A stretch of 40,661 bases of DNA from JBAXTZ01 sp037129925 (GTDB taxonomy: Bacteria; Bacillota; Negativicutes; JBAXTZ01), in the NCBI GenBank assembly GCA_037129925.1, contig JBAXTZ010000032.1, forward strand, positions 1 to 40,661. Reading direction: 5' to 3'. The notes under the pieces were generated by a model. That model made no database searches. It had not been told where the DNA came from and was given only the letters and a program-made list of their open reading frames with translations. This document shows, one piece after another, positions 1 to 8,325 of the stretch. How positions within the stretch are numbered: the first letter of the stretch is position 1; each line of letters begins with the position of its first letter. Both the position numbers and the translations under genes were made by a program.

Positions 1-476
1 CGTAATGTTTACAAGGCTTCAACCCGCTGGTCGACCGCTTGAGTTTTGAGCCGTTGTCCGACCTGCTCTCTGGCGGTGAACGGAATTATATCACCCTTCT
101 TCACACCTGTCAACATAATTTTGCAAAAATGTTGAAAGTTTTTCACCGGTCGTCGGAAAACTCCTCACGTATACGTGTGCGCTACAATAATATACTCCGC
201 AATGTCCGACGTGAACAAAATTCCCCTGCATCACCAGCAAAGTATTCACCAGCTACAGCGAATTCGCCGCCATGACCGCCGTAACCGGAACAATAACCGC
301 ATTGGGCGGCAGACTGATCAACTCGGCGCTAAACTCACCCAAAGGCGAAATGCCGACGGATAAGAATTAACGATAACCGCAAAATCTAACTGGAAAATTT
401 GACAAATCGGCAAATACGGAATATAATTACGTTAACTCAACTACCATGTGTAGTAGGAGATTCTGATAGCGCTACT
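1..476. other. Stretch without a supportable gene
   Basis: No open frame here has a convincing start, ribosome site and length. The best trace is a short plus-strand frame at 272-370, with ATG at 272 and TAA at 368. It reads MTAVTGTITALGGRLI near its start, has an open upstream extension and no clear Shine-Dalgarno. It looks more like a remnant of a longer gene than a working gene. No tRNA, repeat array or clear terminator was seen. Confidence 0.5.
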
Positions 477-986
477 TTATTGTGGCGTTTTTTGTTTTTT
501 AAACGTTTCACAATCTTTTATAAAACCGACGCGCTTGTACTCTTCGCTGACATAGTAACCGGTTATCAGCAGGAAGTATTTTTCCCTTTCCTCGAGTATC
601 ACAAGATAGTTTTGAAAAAAAAGCATGTGACGCTTTTTCTTGCTTCTACTGTCTGTTTTCGCCCAATACAGTGGTTTTTCATCACAGCATTCAAACGAGC
701 AGTCATAATTTTCAATTATTGCCCGCGCCCACGCCGACCGAATGATTCTGCCCGGATCCGGCATCCGGTCTTTTTCTTTCGTGTAATCCCGGCACGTCAG
801 GTGATAGAAAACTTCTTCCCTGCCATCAACAATCGGATGAAAGCGATATCTAACGATCAAGTCCTTAAAGTACATGGAATTTGAAAAATATACGTAACAA
901 AAGAACTTGTATAATTTTTCTTCATAATCGCGATAATTATTCCAGTCCGGTTCGGCGTACAGAGGTGGCAGCCACTTGCATTCCAT
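477..986 (-). CDS. Small protein of unknown function, phage/toxin-associated type, partner of DUF3800 gene
   Basis: A 169-residue soluble protein with no signal peptide or membrane segment. It resembles, from memory, a family of about 160-residue bacterial proteins found in mobile regions. The remembered features are a conserved RFHP motif near residue 48, a YHLTCRDY stretch, an R-x-PD motif, an AIIENY stretch and a terminal 'YFLLITGYYV' strand. A basic, His/Arg-rich core with these strands would fit a small RNase-like fold, but this is inference and no catalytic set can be assigned. ATG at 986 starts two bases after the stop codon of the DUF3800 gene, and GGGAGG sits seven bases upstream inside that gene, so the two are translationally coupled. 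Function is unknown; a toxin or effector role is only a guess. Confidence 0.7.
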   Translation of the reverse strand: MECKWLPPLYAEPDWNNYRDYEEKLYKFFCYVYFSNSMYFKDLIVRYRFHPIVDGREEVFYHLTCRDYTKEKDRMPDPGRIIRSAWARAIIENYDCSFECCDEKPLYWAKTDSRSKKKRHMLFFQNYLVILEEREKYFLLITGYYVSEEYKRVGFIKDCETFKKQKTPQ

Positions 987-1679
987 CTAACGCGCCTCCC
1001 AAACAAAAAGGTTGAATTTTTTGTTGAACAGCGGCGTAGACACATCCAAGGCGCGTCCGGAAATATTTTTCAAAATCTCAATCACATTAAGTTTTGCTTC
1101 GCTACTGGCCAACTTATTGTTTTGATAGCCAATCGCGCCGATGAACAGATCGTTCAGTTGCATCATTTCCACTTCGTGCGAATGAATGTGCTGGATTTTT
1201 TTTATCATGTCCGATGAAAAGCTGAAATACGAACGATTCAGCAGGTCGTGCAGCTGTTGAACTTTCAATATGCTACAGGTATCTTTAATGTCGAGATAGA
1301 CATTGTAGATATTGATTTCAGCAAAAGATTTCCCCAATAAAAGATAGTACATCCGGTAATACCAGTCATCGTGGCTCTGTTCGAACCGGGCATGATCGAG
1401 ATTCGCCTTATCCGCAATAACACAGCGAAACCGCAGCGATTCATTACTGAAAAAATACCGAATCAGCTCTTCGTAAAAAGCCATTTTGCTTTTGGAAACC
1501 TTTGTCCACTTAATTTCATAATCCCGACTCAATCCGTGTTTTTCCTTTATTGCCCGGATATCCGAATTAATCTGCCGCGCATCCGCAGTTCGGCACATAA
1601 TATAGCCCAACGTCATAACGCTGTTTTCGCTGTGCAAAAGGTGATTGCTTTCATCGCAGTAAACATTAAACTGTTCCAT
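987..1679 (-). CDS. DUF3800 domain protein
   Basis: A 230-residue protein whose N-terminus carries the YCDESN motif typical of DUF3800 (PF12686), with D and E in the position expected for an RNase H-like metal site. Family members are usually annotated as unknown and are frequent in mobile and defence-rich DNA. The start at 1679 is preferred to an in-frame ATG ten codons further upstream (1709), because GGAGG lies five bases before the 1679 ATG. Downstream, a coupled 169-residue protein follows at once, giving a two-gene unit. There is no membrane segment. Nuclease activity is inferred from the proposed fold and not shown. Assignment to DUF3800 is fairly firm, while its biological job is open. 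Confidence 0.8.
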   Translation of the reverse strand: MEQFNVYCDESNHLLHSENSVMTLGYIMCRTADARQINSDIRAIKEKHGLSRDYEIKWTKVSKSKMAFYEELIRYFFSNESLRFRCVIADKANLDHARFEQSHDDWYYRMYYLLLGKSFAEINIYNVYLDIKDTCSILKVQQLHDLLNRSYFSFSSDMIKKIQHIHSHEVEMMQLNDLFIGAIGYQNNKLASSEAKLNVIEILKNISGRALDVSTPLFNKKFNLFVWEAR

Positions 1680-2118
1680 TGTTGCCTCCACAAAAAGTTT
1701 GATGCACAACCTCTTTTACTCTTACGACTCTAAGTTTCAAACGCCGATTAACAGCGACAATTTCTATTTTATTAAACAGAGATAATTTATTCGCGGTATA
1801 CTGTAATATTTCGAACAACAAACTCATGCGCTCCTCGAAAATGATTTAGCTATAATATTCGCCATAAAATGAAAAAATCCTGCACAGCCGCAAATGTTCT
1901 GCTGAGTACAGGAAAACAACTCGACTACCACGGCGAATTCGCCGCCAAATAAACATTCACCCGCCCGTTTTGGTTGATAAAACCCGCCGCTCAAATCCGT
2001 CACCAACTGCCATTAAAATAGTTAGTCTCTCACGAGCTGCAGTCTATCGGCGGGCGGTATAATCAGACTTCCGATTGCAACCACGTTGAATTAGCCATAT
2101 ATACCGCAAAATTACAAA
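1680..2118. other. Intergenic stretch without a supportable gene
   Basis: This holds the upstream region of the DUF3800 gene. One minus-strand frame at 1824-2006 gives about 60 residues but starts with TTG, has no ribosome site and resembles nothing known. A short CGGCGAATTCGCCG palindrome lies near 1933-1946. Promoter elements for the DUF3800 gene could not be assigned with confidence. Confidence 0.5.
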
Positions 2119-2150
2119 CGGCGCGGGAGAAATAACCTTCTCACGCGCCG
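2119..2150 (-). terminator. Intrinsic terminator after hpt
   Basis: A 13-bp stem with one mismatch (2119-2131 with 2138-2150) closes on a six-base loop. Read on the minus strand, it is followed by a T-rich tail (TTTGTAATTTTG). It lies about 75 bases past the hpt stop and probably ends the ftsB-tilS-hpt transcript. Confidence 0.75.
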
Positions 2151-2225
2151 TAACTATAGGCTTTTCCAAAAACTATTATAGCGCATTAGTAAACGGCAAG
2201 CAAAGCCCGCCACGATTATGCGCCG

Positions 2226-2774
2226 CTATTTCAGCAAATGACTGTAAGCCGACGGCTTTAGCACGCCGATATAGGGTAAGTTGCGGTACTCTTCGGCAAA
2301 ATCCAAGCCGTAACCAACCACGAATTTGTCGGGAATATCGAAACCATTATAATGAACTGCTACTTCAGCAGTCCGCCGTTCCGGTTTGTTTAGCATTGTG
2401 CAGATTTTCAAAGTGTTTGGGTTATGACCTTGGAGGTATTTGACCAAATAACTAAGTGTGACACCGGTGTCAATAATATCTTCGATGATAATAACATTCT
2501 TACCTTCGATATTAGCGTCCAAATCCTTTAATATCCGCACTGTACCGCTGGTAGTGGTCGATGCGCCATAGCTGGACACACACATGTAATCAACTTCAAC
2601 CGGCAAATCGATCGTCCGCATTAAATCAGCCATAAACATCATCGACCCTTTTAAGATGCCGAGTAAAAATACTTTTTTACCAGCGTAATCACGGGTAATC
2701 TCCTCGCCCAACTGCTTTACCCGCTCGTTAATTTGTTCAACAGAAAAAAGTACCTCGCCAATTTTATCGTGCAT
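2226..2774 (-). CDS. hpt: Hypoxanthine phosphoribosyltransferase
   Basis: Cytosolic purine-salvage enzyme that joins hypoxanthine or guanine to PRPP to give IMP or GMP. At 182 residues it has the usual length. The phosphoribosyltransferase signature is clear: LLGILKGSMMF near residue 40, the PRPP-binding acidic loop VIIIEDIIDTGVTL near residue 96-110, and the C-terminal YGLDFAEEYRNLPYIG motif that binds the purine. The ATG overlaps the end of tilS by 11 bases, and AAGGAG sits seven bases upstream within tilS. The tilS-hpt (often followed by ftsH) order is a standard Firmicutes arrangement, but here ftsH is absent and a terminator follows. Confidence 0.95.
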   Translation of the reverse strand: MHDKIGEVLFSVEQINERVKQLGEEITRDYAGKKVFLLGILKGSMMFMADLMRTIDLPVEVDYMCVSSYGASTTTSGTVRILKDLDANIEGKNVIIIEDIIDTGVTLSYLVKYLQGHNPNTLKICTMLNKPERRTAEVAVHYNGFDIPDKFVVGYGLDFAEEYRNLPYIGVLKPSAYSHLLK

Positions 2775-4176
2775 TTTTCGTCTCCTTAATATATGTTATT
2801 TTTAAATATTTTGTAACTAGGTCCGGTGTTCTGGCAATAGTCGACTCAGCAACACCAAGTACGGCTAAAATTTTACTGGAATCGCATAAGAGCGGAATAC
2901 GACTGCGTTCATCTCGGGGAACTTTTTTCTCAATCAACAGTTTTTTTACGGACTTACTACCGTAATCAAACTGGACTATGTCGCCACTTTTTCTAGCCCG
3001 GACGAAAAGCGGCAATTGCAATTGGTTGTACTCAAAATGATATATGTGGCGCTGACCAATTGAATACTCAATGGATTTGCCATCAACCAATTCCAGTTCC
3101 AGCTGTTCAGTGTCGCTCAACCGACAGCTTCCTGGAATTGATAAACTGCTGGTAAACAGCTCTACTGGATTATCACTAGCAGTATTTTGCCAGCTTAGTT
3201 CCAGATGGTCATAGCAGTTACGCGACCTAAGTCGTCCGTCAATTTCTACAATCGAAGCTACCCTGCCGCCAATTTGAGCGATAATTTTTTCTACTTTTTC
3301 AAATGCAAGGTTGCCGGTATAACCTAATTTTGCAATCACCAGTCTGACAATTCGGCGTTGTAAGGCAATATTAATCATTGATATTTTGCGCTTAGTTATC
3401 CAAGCTGCGTCACCGACATATTGCACACATTCTAACTCGAACGCTTCAGCGTATTCATGCATACATTGCTCTTCGGCGCTGATAATTTCAGCGGTTCGAC
3501 AAAGTGACTGAACAATCCGGGGGTTGAAATTCGCTAATAATGGCAGCAATTTATGTCGGACACTGTTTCGAAGGTATTTAACATCGCTGTTGCTACTATC
3601 GTAGCGATATTCTAGCTGTTGCTGTTGGCAATATTGTTCAATTTCAACGCGACTGACAGTCAGCAATGGCCGGATGATCGCATCAGATTTTAGTTGCATC
3701 GCTCCGAGTCCCTTTAAGCCGGCGCCACGGATAAGTTGCAACATAAATGTTTCCGCTTGATCATTTTTGTTGTGAGCGACGAATATTGCCGAAGGTTGAT
3801 AATCAGCAGCAATCGTACTCAACGCCGCGTATCGTAAATCTCGAGCCGCTGCTTCTATGCCCGTTTTTTTGCGTTCCTGTTCGAGTTTAGTATTCACACG
3901 TTTACATTCGAAAATCACATTCTGCTTAGCACAATAATTTTTTATAAACAGTTCATCGGCGTCACTTTCACTACCGCGTAGTCCGTGGTTGATATGTGCG
4001 CAGATGAGTGTTTTCGACATTTTTTTTGCCAATTTTCCAAGTACGTCCAGCAGAACCATTGAATCTACGCCACCTGAACAGGCCGCGATCAAATATTTAG
4101 TTTCTGGAGCGATTGTCGCACTGAGCACTTTTTCACAAATAGCGAGAATGCTGGGAACTTTGTCAGTGCTACTCAT
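2764..4176 (-). CDS. tilS: tRNA(Ile)-lysidine synthase
   Basis: Modifies the wobble cytidine of tRNA-Ile(CAU) to lysidine with ATP and lysine, switching both its decoding and its charging from Met to Ile. The 470-residue product has the N-type ATP pyrophosphatase P-loop SGGVDS at residues 34-39, the HINHGLRG metal/ATP motif, a central RNA-binding part with the RNSVRHKLLP stretch, and a C-terminal TilS domain (PLFVRARKSGD then VKKLLIEKKVPRDER). ATG at 4176 was chosen because the homologous N-terminus begins there and it overlaps the end of ftsB. A frame open to 4272 would add 32 residues unlike the family. No strong ribosome site is visible, which suggests coupling to ftsB translation. Confidence 0.93.
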   Translation of the reverse strand: MSSTDKVPSILAICEKVLSATIAPETKYLIAACSGGVDSMVLLDVLGKLAKKMSKTLICAHINHGLRGSESDADELFIKNYCAKQNVIFECKRVNTKLEQERKKTGIEAAARDLRYAALSTIAADYQPSAIFVAHNKNDQAETFMLQLIRGAGLKGLGAMQLKSDAIIRPLLTVSRVEIEQYCQQQQLEYRYDSSNSDVKYLRNSVRHKLLPLLANFNPRIVQSLCRTAEIISAEEQCMHEYAEAFELECVQYVGDAAWITKRKISMINIALQRRIVRLVIAKLGYTGNLAFEKVEKIIAQIGGRVASIVEIDGRLRSRNCYDHLELSWQNTASDNPVELFTSSLSIPGSCRLSDTEQLELELVDGKSIEYSIGQRHIYHFEYNQLQLPLFVRARKSGDIVQFDYGSKSVKKLLIEKKVPRDERSRIPLLCDSSKILAVLGVAESTIARTPDLVTKYLKITYIKETKNAR

Positions 4177-4519
4177 TTTTTGTCTGCTTATCGGGAGCGG
4201 CTGGCGCTTCGTTGGAAATATAGGGAATTTCTCCGGGCTTTGCCATACCTTGCTCGCGGGCAACTTTTTCAATATATTGCGTGTCGCTCAGTCTTTTCTT
4301 TTCGTCCATTGTTATTTGCTGCTCTAGTTTAAGTGTCTCAATTTTTTGCCGCAATTGTTCTTTTTCGCTACGAATTACACTCAATTCATATTGCTGTTTG
4401 CCAAAAATAAAAACAAAAAAAACTAATACAATTACCAACGCCAAACAAATAATATCACGTAGCCCTTTGCGGCGCGTCGATCGTCGTATCGCTACCCGTT
4501 CGGGTTTTTCTCTTATCAT
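4169..4519 (-). CDS. Septum formation initiator, FtsB/DivIC family
   Basis: A bitopic division protein of 116 residues. A basic cytoplasmic N-terminus (RRSTRRKGLR) precedes one membrane helix (about residues 25-44), then a coiled coil of charged heptads (YELSVIRSEKEQLRQKIETL) and a short conserved end with YIEKVAREQGMAKPGE. This is the family pattern of FtsB/DivIC, which bridges FtsL and FtsQ/DivIB in the divisome. ATG at 4519 is preferred over a TTG six codons upstream. It is the first gene behind a good promoter at 4550-4578 and overlaps tilS by 8 bases. FtsB versus DivIC is a naming choice only. Confidence 0.88.
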   Translation of the reverse strand: MIREKPERVAIRRSTRRKGLRDIICLALVIVLVFFVFIFGKQQYELSVIRSEKEQLRQKIETLKLEQQITMDEKKRLSDTQYIEKVAREQGMAKPGEIPYISNEAPAAPDKQTKNE

Positions 4520-4549
4520 ATCGCAACCAGCCTTCAATTAGTTACAGAT

Positions 4550-4578
4550 ATTGTACAGTGAAACCACAATAAATTCAA
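4550..4578 (-). promoter_or_regulatory. Sigma-70 type promoter for ftsB-tilS-hpt
   Basis: On the minus strand, TTGAAT (4573-4578) and TACAAT (4550-4555) are separated by 17 bases. The -10 ends about 30 bases before the ftsB start. A 13-bp inverted repeat, CGGTTGGCAACCG (4579-4591), lies directly upstream of the -35 and could be an operator. Confidence 0.65.
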
Positions 4579-4605
4579 CGGTTGGCAACCGAGATATTGA
4601 TATTT

Positions 4606-4629
4606 CCAATAATCAACGTTGATTATTGG
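4606..4629. repeat. Perfect 24-bp palindrome at the end of the GDSL gene
   Basis: CCAATAATCAAC is followed directly by its reverse complement. It contains the stop codon of the GDSL hydrolase gene and lies just upstream of the ftsB promoter. A stem with no spacer loop and no T-tract on the minus strand makes it a poor intrinsic terminator, so a protein-binding site is possible. Confidence 0.6.
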
Positions 4630-5261
4630 TAGGCATGTCCACACGTAATTGTTTTAACAAATGCCGCCGCGATGAAGGCGTGCCCGGGCGCTGTCGGATG
4701 AACTCCGTCAGCTGCCCAATATTCAGGATTCTTATGAATGGCTGCAGCGTTTAGTAAACCATCCATCGGCATGAATACATCAGCATATTCTGCTGCCAAC
4801 TGCCGGGTTATCTGAATTTTGGGATCCAAATCGTCGCGCCACTTGATTCGATCACCTGGCGTCGGCAAGACAAAAGGCTCAATGATTATTATCCGGGCAT
4901 TAGTCTTAGCTTTTACTTGCTGCAACAGCTGGCGGTATTCGCGTTCAAAAGTCTTGTGATCGGTCGGATCGTTATTATCATAGCGCCGCCAAACATTATT
5001 GATGCCAATCATTATCGACAGCCAGTCCGGTTGAATATCCAGGCAATCGTTTTGCCAACGCGTTAACAGGTCACAAGTACGATCACCGCCCACGCCGCGA
5101 TTGACAAATTTGAGATCCAATTCTGGATACTGCATCATGAGTTGAGCCGCGATCATGAACGCGTAGCCAAATCCCAGACAGTCGCTGTTTTCGCGAATCC
5201 GCCCGGCATCGGTTATGCTATCGCCCTGAAATATTATCGTTTGATTTTTTTGAAATAGCAT
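4623..5261 (-). CDS. GDSL/SGNH-family hydrolase (esterase or lipase)
   Basis: A 212-residue SGNH hydrolase. All four blocks are visible: GDSITD with the nucleophile Ser at residue 15, a Gly in NRGVGGDRT, Asn in GINNVW, and the C-terminal catalytic pair in DGVHPTAPGH. Such enzymes deacylate sugars, lipids or cell-wall esters; the substrate cannot be read from sequence. No signal peptide is present, so it acts in the cytosol. ATG at 5261 was taken in preference to a GTG three codons upstream. It lies between the DUF3298 gene and the ftsB operon in the same direction, and its stop codon is inside a perfect 24-bp palindrome. Confidence 0.88.
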   Translation of the reverse strand: MLFQKNQTIIFQGDSITDAGRIRENSDCLGFGYAFMIAAQLMMQYPELDLKFVNRGVGGDRTCDLLTRWQNDCLDIQPDWLSIMIGINNVWRRYDNNDPTDHKTFEREYRQLLQQVKAKTNARIIIIEPFVLPTPGDRIKWRDDLDPKIQITRQLAAEYADVFMPMDGLLNAAAIHKNPEYWAADGVHPTAPGHAFIAAAFVKTITCGHAYQ

Positions 5262-5283
5262 ATTTTTCACCCACTAAATAATA

Positions 5284-6000
5284 TTAATGTAGCCGGTCTT
5301 TGTAATCGTCAGAAAATGTAAAGGAAAAGATCCGGTATGGTATTACGAATGTCGGCATTCCTTCGACCCAAGGGCCGATTTCATAAGGGTTAAAAAATAT
5401 CACCAGCCCTTGATTGGACAAATAATAATTCTGATCGTCTTTTATTCCCTCAAACTTTAAGTCTCGCTGGTAATATTTAATTTCGCTAGTGATGTAGGCA
5501 TTAATCATGCCTTTCCAGTCGGATTTGTCATTGAATAGCGCGGACAAAACAATTTCTTTGCCACTCAGTAAATCAATGGTATGCGCGTACTGAAACGCCA
5601 TGCCGTGCGCTCCGCCGGCAAAACTATACTCAGACATTGCCACGCTCAAAATGTTTTCTTTGTTATAGTTTTGGTCAAACGTAAACCAGAAATGCAACCC
5701 GGAGCGAATTTCCGGCTGCGTAGCATTGTACATATCCTGCCAATTTTTATCCCAAGTCTGTAAATCAACATCAATATCCATCGACAGCAATTTGTTAACA
5801 GCAGTCTGAATGACGGCATCTTTCATCCCATAGACCTGGGGAATATAAACAGTTTCCTTATCATTGACAATGCTTTTGTAATTCAATAGTACCGGCGGAA
5901 TAAACTTATATTCCGCGCTAACCAGCGACGCTGAGATTTGTATAACAAAACATATTGTCAACACTGATATTAGTAACTTTCTTCCAAAAATTTCTTTCAT
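5284..6000 (-). CDS. Secreted DUF3298 (RsiV-like) protein
   Basis: A 238-residue exported protein. A basic start and hydrophobic stretch (residues 8-28) ending SLVSA give a signal peptide. The mature part fits the DUF4163/DUF3298 pair seen in the extracellular domain of RsiV: a YSFAGGAHGM core, a DLLSGKEI stretch with ALF, and a terminal SNQGLVIFFNPYEIGP motif followed by a FVIPY strand. In RsiV this domain binds lysozyme. Here there is no anti-sigma segment or partner sigma factor, so it is a free exported domain with unknown ligand. A GGTGG ribosome site precedes the ATG at 6000. It lies 26 bases after glpK and may be co-transcribed with it. Confidence 0.82.
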   Translation of the reverse strand: MKEIFGRKLLISVLTICFVIQISASLVSAEYKFIPPVLLNYKSIVNDKETVYIPQVYGMKDAVIQTAVNKLLSMDIDVDLQTWDKNWQDMYNATQPEIRSGLHFWFTFDQNYNKENILSVAMSEYSFAGGAHGMAFQYAHTIDLLSGKEIVLSALFNDKSDWKGMINAYITSEIKYYQRDLKFEGIKDDQNYYLSNQGLVIFFNPYEIGPWVEGMPTFVIPYRIFSFTFSDDYKDRLH

Positions 6001-6026
6001 TCTCTACCACCTTACTTACTTTGGGA

Positions 6027-7523
6027 TTAATCTTCCCAATCCAATGAACGGCTGACCGCTTTTTTCCAACCGGCGCATAAGGTCTGTCTGACAAACTCAG
6101 TCATTTTAGGTTCAAAACGTTTATCCAGCTGCCAAGTCATCGACAGCTCTTGCTTTTTCCAAACGCCAACTGCCAATCCGGCCAGATAAGCGGCTCCCAA
6201 CGCGGTAGTTTCTGATACTTTCGGACGCTCTACCGGAACGCCAAGAATGTCCGCCTGAAATTGCATTAACAGATCATTTTCGACGGCGCCGCCATCTACT
6301 TTTAATGCCTGCAAATTTATTCCCGAGTCCGCTTCCATCGCCATCAACACATCGCGGGTTTGGTAGGCCATCGCATTTAGCGTAGCCCGGATAATATGTG
6401 ATTTATTGGTGCCGCGAGTTAACCCGAATATCGCCCCGCGGGCCTTCATGTCCCAATATGGCGCTCCTAGTCCGACGAAAGCCGGAACTACATAGACGCC
6501 GGCAGTATCCTCAACTTTTTCGGCAAAATATTCTGAATCGGCTGCTGAATCAAGAATTTTCAGACCATCGCGCAACCATTGCACAGCAGCGCCGGCGATA
6601 AATATTGAACCTTCGAGCGCATACTCAACTTTACCGTCGATCGCCCAGGCAATAGTAGTCAATAATCCATTTTTCGATTTATAAACCTTATCACCGGTGT
6701 TCATCAACATGAAGCAGCCGGTACCATAAGTATTTTTCGCCATTCCCGGTAAAAAACAGGTCTGACCAAACAGCGCAGCGTGCTGATCACCGGCGGCGCC
6801 GGCGATGGCAATTTTTGCGCCATTAAATAATTCCGGATTGGTATATCCGTATATTTCACTACTCTGCCGGACTGTCGGTAAAATATTTTGCGGAATGGTC
6901 AACATTTCCAAAATTTCTTTATCCCAACACAGTTCGCGAATATTAAACAACATCGTCCTACTGGCATTGGTATAATCCGTTACATGAACTTCGCCGCCGG
7001 TAAGATTCCAGATCAACCAACTATCCATAGTTCCAAATAGCAACTCACCGTTAGCCGCCTTTTCTCTAGCTCCCGGGACATTATCCAGCAACCATTTGAC
7101 TTTAGTGCCGGAAAAATAGGCATCAACCACCAATCCGGTTTTATCAGTAATCAATTCAGCCAGCCCGGCAGTTTTGAGATCATCGCAAATCGCGGCTGTA
7201 CGGCGACATTGCCAAACAATTGCATTATAAATCGGCTTTCCGGTGTGCTTATCCCAAATCACAGTTGTCTCGCGTTGATTGGTAATGCCGAATGCTTCAA
7301 TTCTTTCAATCGGTATTCCCGAATCGGCAATAACTTTGCTAATAACGCCTAACTGAGTTGTCCAAATTTCTTCGGCATTGTGCTCCACCCAGCCCGGGCA
7401 AGGATAAATCTGGGTAATTTCTTTTTGCGCCACGGCTACAATTTCAGAATTGTTATCAAAAATTATCGCCCGACAGCTGGTAGTTCCCTGATCAATTGCC
7501 AGTACATAACGTTTGTTAATCAT
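6027..7523 (-). CDS. glpK: Glycerol kinase
   Basis: ATP-dependent phosphorylation of glycerol to sn-glycerol-3-phosphate. The 498-residue length is typical. FGGY-kinase features are clear: DQGTTSCRAIIFD near residue 11, the PGWVEHNAEEIW signature at about 43, GITNQRETTVIWD, the GAAGDQHAALFG and KNTYGTGCFML motifs, and the C-terminal ATP-binding VDGGAVENDLLMQFQAD stretch. It follows glpF by 16 bases in one unit, so uptake and trapping of glycerol are encoded together. No glpD or GlpP is visible nearby. Confidence 0.96.
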   Translation of the reverse strand: MINKRYVLAIDQGTTSCRAIIFDNNSEIVAVAQKEITQIYPCPGWVEHNAEEIWTTQLGVISKVIADSGIPIERIEAFGITNQRETTVIWDKHTGKPIYNAIVWQCRRTAAICDDLKTAGLAELITDKTGLVVDAYFSGTKVKWLLDNVPGAREKAANGELLFGTMDSWLIWNLTGGEVHVTDYTNASRTMLFNIRELCWDKEILEMLTIPQNILPTVRQSSEIYGYTNPELFNGAKIAIAGAAGDQHAALFGQTCFLPGMAKNTYGTGCFMLMNTGDKVYKSKNGLLTTIAWAIDGKVEYALEGSIFIAGAAVQWLRDGLKILDSAADSEYFAEKVEDTAGVYVVPAFVGLGAPYWDMKARGAIFGLTRGTNKSHIIRATLNAMAYQTRDVLMAMEADSGINLQALKVDGGAVENDLLMQFQADILGVPVERPKVSETTALGAAYLAGLAVGVWKKQELSMTWQLDKRFEPKMTEFVRQTLCAGWKKAVSRSLDWED

Positions 7524-7539
7524 GCTATCCTCACAATAT

Positions 7540-8271
7540 TTATTTTATTATTCCAAACAACGTGGCAATACCAAACGCCAAGAAACCACCTAATAGCGGC
7601 GCGAATACCGGAATAGCCGCGTACTTCCAATCCGGCGGACATTTGTCTTTTATCGGCATCAACCGGTGCGCCAGACGCGGCCCCAAATCACGAGCCGGGT
7701 TTATCGCATAACCAGTTGCGCCACCTAAACTCAGACCAATTGCCCAGACTAACATCCCGACGAGATATGGACCGAATTGCAAGGCAACTTTTGCATCAAG
7801 TTTTGCAAATATTGCAAAAATAACGACAATCAAGATTACAGTTGCAAATGTCTCACAAAAAAATGCGTTGCCATAAGACCTTATCGCGGGCGAGGTGCAA
7901 AATATTCCCATTTTGGTTTGATTACACTCGGTAATGGCGAAATGCGGGCGGTAAAACCAAAATACCAGCCAAGCGCCATAAAACGCTCCGGCAATTTGTA
8001 CCAGCATCGTAATAAGCGCTAACTGCGGCGAATAAATGCCCATTAATGTTTTTGCCAAAGTTACAGCCGGGTTAATATCAGCCTGAACCGATCCGACGGC
8101 TTGGGCAACAAACACGCCCATTGTCACCCCCAGCGCCCAGCCGGTAGTAATAACAATCCACCCGGAATTATAGCCAAAGGTCTTTTTCAATGTGACATTG
8201 GCTACAACGCCGCTACCGAATACAATCAACACCAATGTGCCTAAAAATTCTCCCAACAATGCTTCAATCAT
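7540..8271 (-). CDS. glpF: Glycerol uptake facilitator (aquaglyceroporin)
   Basis: A 243-residue integral membrane channel of the MIP family with about six helices. Both NPA boxes are visible: INPAVT at residue 66-71 and INPARD near residue 190. The Asp following the second box's Arg is typical of glycerol facilitators, against pure water channels. AGGAGG lies six bases before the ATG. It precedes glpK by 16 bases in the order glpF-glpK. A segment of about 15 residues in the middle (HFAITECNQTKMGIFCTSPA) fits the extracellular loop of the glycerol-selective class. Confidence 0.95.
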   Translation of the reverse strand: MIEALLGEFLGTLVLIVFGSGVVANVTLKKTFGYNSGWIVITTGWALGVTMGVFVAQAVGSVQADINPAVTLAKTLMGIYSPQLALITMLVQIAGAFYGAWLVFWFYRPHFAITECNQTKMGIFCTSPAIRSYGNAFFCETFATVILIVVIFAIFAKLDAKVALQFGPYLVGMLVWAIGLSLGGATGYAINPARDLGPRLAHRLMPIKDKCPPDWKYAAIPVFAPLLGGFLAFGIATLFGIIK

Positions 8272-8325
8272 AAATCCTCCTCATATTTACCTTAGCTCAC
8301 CCACTAACCGCTAACCGCCAGTCAT

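Noticed and set aside
399..884. 161-residue plus-strand frame
   Set aside because: It lies over the minus-strand partner of the DUF3800 gene, which has a better start and ribosome site. The plus frame has no ribosome site and an improbable composition.
1824..2006. 60-residue minus frame
   Set aside because: TTG start, no ribosome site and no recognisable family features; kept only as a note in the intergenic entry.
4606..4629. Intrinsic terminator for the GDSL gene
   Set aside because: No T-tract follows on the minus strand and the stem has no spacer loop; reported as a palindrome only.
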